Shown here in pieces: positions 57,988 to 64,000 of a stretch of DNA of 64,000 bases (positions are counted from its first letter, which is position 1; each line of letters begins with the position of its first letter). The notes beneath the pieces were generated by a model. The model made no database searches, had not been told where the DNA came from, and saw nothing but the letters and a program-made list of their open reading frames with translations. Source of the stretch: Sporosarcina sp. NCCP-2716 (GTDB lineage: Bacteria; Bacillota; Bacilli; Bacillales_A; Planococcaceae); assembly GCF_023707985.1 (NCBI RefSeq), contig NZ_BRCF01000011.1, positions 1 to 64,000 of the forward strand, given 5' to 3'. The position numbers and the translations under genes were made by a program.

Positions 57988-59245
57988 CACGCCTGTTGAT
58001 TAACCAAATAGTTCCATCAAAATAAATGCAAAAAAGAGATGCCTCACGTAAAATGTAAGTTACCAGACAAACATTTACGAAACGAGGTCATCTCTCATGA
58101 ATAAGAATACCACGCTCCAAACACTGATTGAAAGCTTTCTACCAGAAAAAGATCTTCAGGCAATCTTGAACGAGTTTCAGTATGAGGAAACAGCTCGAAA
58201 ATGTCCGGTTTCTGTCCTTCTTTCGTATCTCATCCACTCAGCTGCGAACGAATGGAATAGCTTACGTCATGCCGCAGATGTTGGGAAAAGTATCGGACTG
58301 ACGTCCGTTGATTACTCATCTCTTTCTAAGCATTTGAAAGGGCTTGAGTATGCCATCTTGAAGCGCATACTGGACGAGTTCATCGGCAAACTGAACCGGT
58401 CAGCTCGTCGAAATCTGAAGCTTCCCAAAACGCTTCTCTCCATTGATTCCACTACGATTACAGTCGGGAAAACTCGGTTGCCTTGGGCACTGTATCACGG
58501 GGAACGAGCGGGGATCAAACTACATGTCGCATTTACGAATGAAACCGACATGCCTCTTCGAGTGGTGGAAACGACTGGATTGAAGCATGACGGACCCATC
58601 GGAAAAGAGCTGGAAGATCCACGGTTTATCCTGGTGGGGGACCGAGCTTACTTTTCGATCGATAAAGTAGATGACTACCTGGAGAATGGGCAGGATTTCG
58701 TCTTCCGCCTGAAGGACAATATCCAGTTGAACCGAAAGAAATCGCTCCAAGGCAGCCGTCCGAAGGACTCGAATGTGACCGCCGACTTCACTTGCACGCT
58801 CGGCCCCCCCCAAAAACAGACCCAGCAACGCCACCGCGTCGTGCAGTTTCTAGATTACGAGGGAAAGACCCTTAGCGTCATCACGAGCCTAAGAGGCGTG
58901 ACGGCTGATGAGGTTGCCGATATGTACAAATCTCGCTGGGCTATCGAATCCTTCTTCCGCTGGGTGAAGCAAAACCTAAACGTACCGATCCTCTATGGAA
59001 CCACGAAAAATGCCGTATTCAATCAGCTATTCGCCGCACTGATCGCCTACGTTCTCCTAAAGTTCTTACACACGCAAGCGGCCAAGGGATTATACTGCAA
59101 ATCGCTTTCATTTGCGGGCTTTTTGCGCCTGCTTCTTTGTGATGAATTGCCGATTGAATGGCGTTTGGAGATCAGGGAGCAGCTAGAGTGGCAGCAGAGA
59201 CTGAAGACAGGAAACCTGTATAATATTGGTTAATCAACACGCGTG
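57988..59245 (+). mobile_element. Complete IS4-family insertion sequence (IS5377-like group)
   Basis: About 1258 bp. Terminal inverted repeats of 20 bp with one mismatch: CACGCCTGTTGATTAACCAA (57988-58007) and the complement of 59226-59245. One transposase gene fills it, and its stop lies within the right repeat. No clear target duplication was seen next to the ends. Confidence 0.85.
58097..59233 (+). CDS. IS4-family transposase
   Basis: 378 aa, uninterrupted. DDE catalytic residues: D in LLSIDSTTITVGK, D in ILVGDRAYFS, and E in the IS4 signature YKSRWAIESFFRWVK (Y-R-E-K spacing). The wording of these motifs and the length fit the IS5377-type subgroup of Geobacillus and Bacillus, from memory. 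It has ACGAGGTCATCTCTC upstream. Intact and probably active. Confidence 0.93.
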   Translation: MNKNTTLQTLIESFLPEKDLQAILNEFQYEETARKCPVSVLLSYLIHSAANEWNSLRHAADVGKSIGLTSVDYSSLSKHLKGLEYAILKRILDEFIGKLNRSARRNLKLPKTLLSIDSTTITVGKTRLPWALYHGERAGIKLHVAFTNETDMPLRVVETTGLKHDGPIGKELEDPRFILVGDRAYFSIDKVDDYLENGQDFVFRLKDNIQLNRKKSLQGSRPKDSNVTADFTCTLGPPQKQTQQRHRVVQFLDYEGKTLSVITSLRGVTADEVADMYKSRWAIESFFRWVKQNLNVPILYGTTKNAVFNQLFAALIAYVLLKFLHTQAAKGLYCKSLSFAGFLRLLLCDELPIEWRLEIREQLEWQQRLKTGNLYNIG

Positions 59246-59445
59246 CTAAATTATAGCATTGCGTGTATCACTTCCAAAACTTTCTCCAATATCAAAATGT
59301 CTATTTCCCCTCCCATCAACCATACCCTATCGATCTTCTGCCAACATTGCCATCCACAATAAAAAAAGACACCTGACCTTACAGTTTTCTGCCATAAAAG
59401 CGACGGAGACTGATGCTGCCAAGATGTCTTTTTAATTTTACCCAC
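59246..59445 (-). other. Gap between the IS element and the ABC operon, with a possible terminator
   Basis: No gene. On the minus strand GACATCTTG near 59430 can pair imperfectly with CAGGTGTC near 59370, followed by TTTTTTTATTG. This could end the sigma-ABC transcript. Confidence 0.4.
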
Positions 59446-60324
59446 TCAACTGCTGCTCGTATCCTCACTGCCAAAATAATACACATACAGATCTTCCATC
59501 CTCGGTTCTGCCTGTTGAGCGGCGTCATGGGGCTTTGCTTGTGAAACGATACGAATGTCCACATATCCCTCTTGCAGCTGCAGGTTGGAGACCGGGTAGG
59601 CCGTCGTGTACGTTCGCAGTTCGTTATGCGGCACTTGCACCGTCCATACTTGGCGGTCCAACTTGGCCAGCAGCTTACGGGGGGACGCTTTTTCGATGAG
59701 CTGGCCTTCTTTTAACAGGAGCACTTCATCGGCGACGTATTCGATATCCGACACGATGTGTGTCGAGAGGATGATGATTGTATCTTGCGCCAACTGGGAG
59801 AGGATTCCCCGCAGTCGGATCCGTTCGCTTGGGTCCAGACCGGCTGTCGGCTCGTCCAGGATAAGGACTTTCGGGTTGTTCAACAGGGCCTGAGCGATTC
59901 CGACTCTACGTCTCATCCCGCCCGAATAGCCTTTCAGTTTTTTCCGGCTTGCGCCCGTCAGGCCGACCAATGCCAAGACGTGTTTCACACGCACTCGGGC
60001 TGTTTTGGCATCGAGCCCTTTCAAGTTTGCCACGTACTTCAAAAATTCTTCAGCTGTGAACTGACTGTATCCCTGGAATTCTTGCGGCAAGTAGCCGAGC
60101 TGTTCACGATACGAGGCGCCAAGTGCTGTGATGGAACGATTGTTGTAAAGAACCCGTCCGTTCGTTGGCGCCAGGACGTCCACGAGGATACGCAGAAGTG
60201 TCGATTTGCCTGCTCCGTTTGGCCCGAGCAATCCGTAGATTCCCGGAGATAATTCGCAGTCAATCGATTTTAGCGCCTCCTGGTCTTTGTATAGGTGGCT
60301 CACTTTTTCTATTTTCAGAGTCAC
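59446..60324 (-). CDS. ABC transporter ATP-binding protein
   Basis: 292 aa. Walker A GPNGAGKS at 34-41, Q-loop YLPQEFQGYS, signature YSGGM, Walker B VLILDEPTAGLD, H-loop THIVSD; then a ~75-residue C-terminal regulatory tail. It is close to the antibiotic/bacitracin and YxlF-type exporters. It begins with GTG (GGAGGAG upstream) and overlaps the preceding permease gene by 4 bp. It is the last gene of the five-gene sigma operon. Confidence 0.93.
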   Translation of the reverse strand: MTLKIEKVSHLYKDQEALKSIDCELSPGIYGLLGPNGAGKSTLLRILVDVLAPTNGRVLYNNRSITALGASYREQLGYLPQEFQGYSQFTAEEFLKYVANLKGLDAKTARVRVKHVLALVGLTGASRKKLKGYSGGMRRRVGIAQALLNNPKVLILDEPTAGLDPSERIRLRGILSQLAQDTIIILSTHIVSDIEYVADEVLLLKEGQLIEKASPRKLLAKLDRQVWTVQVPHNELRTYTTAYPVSNLQLQEGYVDIRIVSQAKPHDAAQQAEPRMEDLYVYYFGSEDTSSS

Positions 60325-61046
60325 AGTTCATGTCTCCTCCCTTGTAGTTTTCTCGTCAACAACACAGTGCCGGCGATCAGCATCATATACCAAATCACCA
60401 ATTGCGGCAGATGGGGTTCGGTACTAATTTCATGTGCCCGTATCGGATACGAAAAGAATCCTTTTTCCAAAAACCATTCTATGGAGAAGTCCGTTAACAG
60501 GTTTCCTCTCAGCAAAAAGGTCAGTCCATACAGTAAGCCGCATAGGATCACGGTACTCGTGTGTGACTGGAAAATGGCACAAACACAGGCGGCAAAGATC
60601 GAGAACAGGACACTTCCCGCCAGTACGTACGGCAGGCCGGCTGCACATTCCCTTACGACTTCGGTGAATTCCCCAGGTGATGCTGCCAAAGCAGCCCCTG
60701 CCAGCTGAATCGCTGTCAATAGGAAGACCAAGAATAGTGCACAGAGGCCGGCAGCTCCCAGCCGTGCCAGAAAGACCTTCGTTCTCCCATGCCGGGCCGT
60801 GAGAATGACTTCCTGCACTCCCTCTTCTTTGTCCAGGATGAATACCTTCGCAGTCATCGCAAGGATCAGGAAGCCGATCGACAGTGTGCCGAGGACATGC
60901 CAGAACGAGTTAGCTGTTGCCAAGACCTGTGCCGGGCTTTTTTGGGCAGCAAAATAGATCATCACACTCCATAATCCACATACGGCGAGGACTGCCGGGA
61001 GCCCCCATTTGTTCCTGACTATTTTTTTAATTTCCCAGGGCAACAC
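60321..61046 (-). CDS. ABC transporter permease (small, six-helix)
   Basis: 241 aa with about six transmembrane helices, no long external loop: ABC-2-like permease. The conserved feature is a cytoplasmic segment with LDKEEGVQEVILTARHGRTK after helix 2, typical of permeases partnered with such ATPases. GTG start. It overlaps the next permease by 20 bp and the ATPase by 4 bp, so the three are surely translated together. Confidence 0.82.
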   Translation of the reverse strand: MLPWEIKKIVRNKWGLPAVLAVCGLWSVMIYFAAQKSPAQVLATANSFWHVLGTLSIGFLILAMTAKVFILDKEEGVQEVILTARHGRTKVFLARLGAAGLCALFLVFLLTAIQLAGAALAASPGEFTEVVRECAAGLPYVLAGSVLFSIFAACVCAIFQSHTSTVILCGLLYGLTFLLRGNLLTDFSIEWFLEKGFFSYPIRAHEISTEPHLPQLVIWYMMLIAGTVLLTRKLQGRRHEL

Positions 61047-61857
61047 GGATCCGACGCCTCCCTAGTAGAAGATTCACTACAAACAAGCCTGCAGCCAGGC
61101 AGAGGAACAAGAGTAAAACCTCTCTATTTGAAAACACGACATACCTTTCTAAATATCCGAAGCTCATAATACCGTTCAATCCATATGTGTAACCATACAC
61201 CAAGTAATCGATGCCGGACATGGTTTGAATATAGTAAAAAATATACTTTTCATAAAGTTCTCCTAAAGCAAAAATTCCGCCGGCTGTCAGCATGATGAAC
61301 ACACTGCGTTTGATGAATAACGATAGGAGAAAGACGAACAGGGCGAAAATATAACTTGCCACTACCATATAGCCGCCCTCCAATAGCATGAGCTTTGCAA
61401 ATGTCCAGTTTGGATTCGGACTAAGGTAATTGGGGGCACTCTCACCCATTTGTGTAAACAGCCCCGTTGGCGAGGCGTAGGCAAGCAGAACGATACTTGC
61501 AATTCCGTAGTAAAACAACACGATCGATACACAAAAGAAGAAGAGGACGAATTGTTTCACGGCCAACAGCTGCACACGCCCTCCCTTGTATGTGACCAAC
61601 ACTTCCTCCATCTCCTGTTCCCGTTCAAAAGGCATGCACCGGGAAACACCAACGACTACGATTATCGCAATCATCATATAGCCGAAGTAGGGCATGACAG
61701 AGGCCATCTCTTGCCAGAATACGACCGATTGTGGAGAATCGGGCAATGCGTTCACGTTCATTACAAATAGAAGGGTGCATAGGAAAAGAGCGATATAGAG
61801 CTCACGCTGTGAGAATAATTTTTTTCCTTCCACCCACGCTAGTTTACTAAATCCCAT
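61027..61857 (-). CDS. ABC transporter permease (second subunit)
   Basis: 276 aa, about six to seven transmembrane helices. After the second helix comes CMPFEREQEMEEVLVTYKGGRVQ, the counterpart of the EEGVQEVILTARHG segment of its partner, so the two permeases are likely related. It overlaps the membrane-regulator gene by 11 bp. Substrate unknown. Confidence 0.82.
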   Translation of the reverse strand: MGFSKLAWVEGKKLFSQRELYIALFLCTLLFVMNVNALPDSPQSVVFWQEMASVMPYFGYMMIAIIVVVGVSRCMPFEREQEMEEVLVTYKGGRVQLLAVKQFVLFFFCVSIVLFYYGIASIVLLAYASPTGLFTQMGESAPNYLSPNPNWTFAKLMLLEGGYMVVASYIFALFVFLLSLFIKRSVFIMLTAGGIFALGELYEKYIFYYIQTMSGIDYLVYGYTYGLNGIMSFGYLERYVVFSNREVLLLFLCLAAGLFVVNLLLGRRRIRVALGN

Positions 61858-62614
61858 CCGGTAATCGCTCCATTCTCCAAAGTTTGGTCAGCTGTCGTAT
61901 GAAGACAACCACCAGCCCGATATTGACCGCTAAGAAAACCAGGGTATGGACCGACAGCAGCCATGAGCCGATCGGCGTGTAAATGGAAAGTAAGAGGAAC
62001 GAGACCCACACCAGCAAAATGACTGTCCATGACAGCGGATACCGGTACTTCGTGCTGATCGCCAGCAGAATGACACAGAACAGCAAGATCGGTGTGATCC
62101 CTGTTACCGCAATATGGAACGACAACAGGAAGAGACCCGCTTTCTGAATGGACGCCGCGTACAATAAGGACCCGCTGTAGAGGACCAGACTCCCCAGACA
62201 GATGGACACCAATTTGGAAAACAGGACCTGCTGGAACGAGAAGATAAACGTCTGTTCCAGTTCCACCATATCCTTGGTCTGTGTATGTACGAGATGCCAC
62301 CCTGCTACGAATACGGGAGCGGGCGCGGACAGAATGAATAAGAGCCATTGCTCCTTGGTGCCGGGAATGAAGGTGACGGCCCCCATCAGCGCTATCACCA
62401 GGAGGCCCAGCTGGACAGCGAAATGCCCCCAAAGATCCTGGAAGGATTGCCGGACCAGTTGCTTCATGACGGCTGCCGTATTTTCTTGCGGGACAGGCAT
62501 GTACGACTTCAAGTAGTCAATGGCCGCCTCCCTGTCCTGTTCATGAATGACAGGAGGAACGTCGTCATGCAGCCAGCGGCGCAGATGATCATCTTCATGT
62601 GTACCTTGTTTCAC
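61847..62614 (-). CDS. Membrane protein, probable anti-sigma factor of the adjacent ECF sigma
   Basis: 255 aa. A ~70-residue soluble N-terminal part (HEDDHLRRWLHDDVPPVIHE) then six predicted transmembrane helices. In ECF operons the gene after the sigma factor usually codes for its anti-sigma factor, and this topology fits, but no zinc-binding HxxxCxxC motif is present. GTG start, 4-nt overlap with the sigma gene. Function inferred from position. Confidence 0.6.
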   Translation of the reverse strand: MKQGTHEDDHLRRWLHDDVPPVIHEQDREAAIDYLKSYMPVPQENTAAVMKQLVRQSFQDLWGHFAVQLGLLVIALMGAVTFIPGTKEQWLLFILSAPAPVFVAGWHLVHTQTKDMVELEQTFIFSFQQVLFSKLVSICLGSLVLYSGSLLYAASIQKAGLFLLSFHIAVTGITPILLFCVILLAISTKYRYPLSWTVILLVWVSFLLLSIYTPIGSWLLSVHTLVFLAVNIGLVVVFIRQLTKLWRMERLPDGI

Positions 62615-63141
62615 TCCATAACCCCCTTTGCTCGTTTCCGCAGTTTCTGCAGCCCTTGGAACAGTCTCGATTTCACTGACGGTAAAGTCGTCTTCGTGAT
62701 GGCTGCAATCTCTTTCGCCGTGAAACCATGGTAATACTTCAAAATCAGCGCATCCCGTTGTTTCGCAGGAAGGGTCTCAAGAAGCTCCTGCACTTCGGAA
62801 CGGTTAGAGAACTGTTCCTCCAGTTCCGGCTCCTGGTGCATCGAAGCATGCTCGTCCGTGAATTCGACCGGACGCCTCGTCCGCGTGACGTAATTCATCG
62901 CCCGGTTCCGCGCGATCCTGTAAAGCCACGCTTTGAACGTCCCTTTCTCTTGGTAAGCAGGCAAGGCCTGCAGCATCGCGACAAACGTCTCCTGCGTCAG
63001 ATCCTTCGCTTCCTCATACGGACTCCCAAGACGGTAAATATACCGGAAGATCTCATCGTAATAACGCCGCACCAGTTTCGCCATTGCGTCCTCGTCCCCT
63101 TGCTGTATCGCGCTGATCAACACCGCGTCATCCTCATACAT
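62611..63141 (-). CDS. ECF-type RNA polymerase sigma factor
   Basis: 176 aa. Region 2 (about 18-85: YDEIFRYIYRLGSPYEEAKDL, then QETFVAMLQALP and WLYRIARNRAMNY) and region 4 (about 115-170: LPAKQRDALILKYYHGFTAK, then EIAAITKTTLPSVKSRLF). GGAGG precedes the ATG. It heads a five-gene operon with a membrane regulator and an ABC exporter, much like sigY-yxlCDEFG of Bacillus, and probably directs its own operon. Confidence 0.93.
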   Translation of the reverse strand: MYEDDAVLISAIQQGDEDAMAKLVRRYYDEIFRYIYRLGSPYEEAKDLTQETFVAMLQALPAYQEKGTFKAWLYRIARNRAMNYVTRTRRPVEFTDEHASMHQEPELEEQFSNRSEVQELLETLPAKQRDALILKYYHGFTAKEIAAITKTTLPSVKSRLFQGLQKLRKRAKGVME

Positions 63142-63437
63142 GATCCAACCTCCATACTTCTATATAACACGCCTGGACGGGGAAAGGATTTAAATTTTTT
63201 GGTTTTTACTTGGACAATAAAGTTTATGAGGTGTCAGAGTAATGCACAAGCATGCTAAAAAACCGGCAGAAACAGTGGTCATGCACTGTTCCGGCCGGTT
63301 TTGTCTTTGATATTTGAATGAAGCGGGAGTGGGTAGGTTGGTTATTTCGCAATAGCACCCGTTAGTTGGAAATGGAAAGATGCGGCGAGATTGGAGCACA
63401 ACTATTGGTTGCAAAAAGCACCTCATAAAGATGCTTT
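63142..63437. other. Gap between the sigma operon and fic
   Basis: No gene beyond short spurious frames. The minus-strand promoter of the sigma operon should be here (63145-63240), but no convincing ECF or sigma-A match was found. It contains the hairpin at 63256-63303. Confidence 0.5.
63256..63303. terminator. Bidirectional terminator
   Basis: AAAACCGGC...ACAGTG pairs with CACTGT...GCCGGTTTT around GTCATG, with A and T runs at both feet. It probably ends fic on the minus strand. Confidence 0.65.
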
Positions 63438-64000
63438 TTAACTGATTGTACTTAGATATAAGTCAAGAGAGTCTTCTACTTCGCGTTCTACTAATGCTAT
63501 AAAATCGCTATAATCTTCTGTCGTATGTGCTTTGTCAAGCGCTTCATAATAGGCCAATCGATTTTCCACCTTAATGATGACAGGAGGAAATCCATCTTTC
63601 ATTACTTCTAAATTCAGCAAAAGTCTAGAAGTTCGTCCATTTCCATCTATAAAAGGATGGATGCCAACAAAAATAGCATGTAACATCGCGCCACGCTCAA
63701 CAGGATGAAGGTGAATTCCTTCGTTACGATACCAATTCATCATTTGTTCCATTCTTTCTTGGATCAGATAATGAGCTGGTGGTATATGTGCGGCACCTGA
63801 TATAAAGACTTGCTCTTCACGGTAAACACCCGCATACTCTTCATGAATTCCTTTAAGTACCAACCGGTGTAAATTTTTTATTTGCCATTCAGAAAGAGGT
63901 TCGTTCTTTTGGACAATTTCTTCAACATAACTAATGGCATCCCGATGATTGATAACCTCCAAATGCTCTCTCAGTGTCTTACCACCGATTGTAATTCCTT
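63438..64000 (-). CDS. Fic-family protein (partial, 5' end beyond the window)
   Basis: The frame stays open to the right edge, so the visible 187 codons lack the true start. The Fic motif HPFIDGNGRTSR gives the catalytic His and the nucleotide-phosphate loop, so it is a potential AMP- (or other NMP-) transferase. GITIGGKTLREHLEVINHRDA just before it is typical of free-standing Fic proteins; an N-terminal inhibitory helix, if present, is off the window. Confidence 0.9.
   Translation of the reverse strand, partial: GITIGGKTLREHLEVINHRDAISYVEEIVQKNEPLSEWQIKNLHRLVLKGIHEEYAGVYREEQVFISGAAHIPPAHYLIQERMEQMMNWYRNEGIHLHPVERGAMLHAIFVGIHPFIDGNGRTSRLLLNLEVMKDGFPPVIIKVENRLAYYEALDKAHTTEDYSDFIALVEREVEDSLDLYLSTIS

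Noticed and set aside
63142..63240. ECF-type autoregulated promoter for the sigma operon
   Set aside because: A CGTC occurs on the minus strand at about 63177, but no AAC-type -35 lies at a suitable distance. Not claimed.

Overview
The window reads as a chromosomal segment from a spore-forming member of the Firmicutes (Bacillales). The family is probably Planococcaceae; this is inferred from gene order, the high-GC core and the family repeats, not from a database search. From about 0.3 to 50 kb it follows the classic Bacillus order lysS-folKBP-cysK-yacD-hslO-coaX-ftsH-hpt-tilS-spoIIE ... purR-ispE-sspF-veg-rsmA-rnmV-yabE-tatD-metS ... tmk-yaaO-bofA-recR-ebfC-dnaX. It is presented in reverse, so almost every core gene is on the minus strand and the replication origin should lie beyond the right edge. 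Core exceptions on the plus strand are abrB, tRNA-Met and tRNA-Ser.

Left edge (1-326): tandem minus-strand promoters and a boxA-like leader of an rRNA operon whose 16S gene is just outside the window. 0.3-14 kb: lysyl-tRNA synthetase, folate biosynthesis (folP-folB-folK, without pabB/A/C), cysteine synthase, foldase, redox chaperone, CoA synthesis, FtsH, Hpt, TilS, SpoIIE. 14.4-31 kb: tRNA-Met, a 20/21-bp repeat array, divIC, the yabP-yabQ sporulation pair, ribosome rescue (rqcP), yabN, yabM, spoVT, mfd, fin, pth, the sigma-B-type ctc gene, prs, glmU, spoVG (sigma-H promoter), ridA, purR, ispE. 31-50 kb: sspF, veg, a second 21-bp array, rsmA, rnmV, yabE, tatD, metS, abrB with its 0A boxes, rsmI-yazA-yabB, yabA-ricT-holB-yaaR-darA-tmk-yaaO, bofA, yaaL-recR-ebfC-dnaX and the SRP RNA.

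After tRNA-Ser (50.2 kb) the character changes. The sequence becomes AT-rich and the gene order is no longer conserved: an accessory region with orphan secreted and membrane proteins, an IS1182 remnant, a MITE-like repeat (second copy near bofA), an intact IS4-family element with 20-bp inverted ends, a self-contained ECF sigma/membrane regulator/ABC transporter operon, and a Fic gene cut by the window edge.

The most interesting locus is 50.4-55.0 kb. A plus-strand Rgg-family regulator is divergent from an unannotated 17-codon ORF (54010-54063, minus) with a good ribosome binding site, encoding MTGIIISLLDIWFIGGG. Its C-terminus (DIWFIGGG) strongly resembles the SHP pheromones (ending DILIIVGG / DIIIIVGG) that pair with Rgg regulators in streptococci. 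Downstream of the peptide, on the same strand, lie a secreted 204-aa protein, a 544-aa membrane-anchored exoprotein, a polytopic membrane protein and a DUF4288-like protein. This is a candidate Rgg/SHP-type quorum-sensing cassette outside the streptococci.
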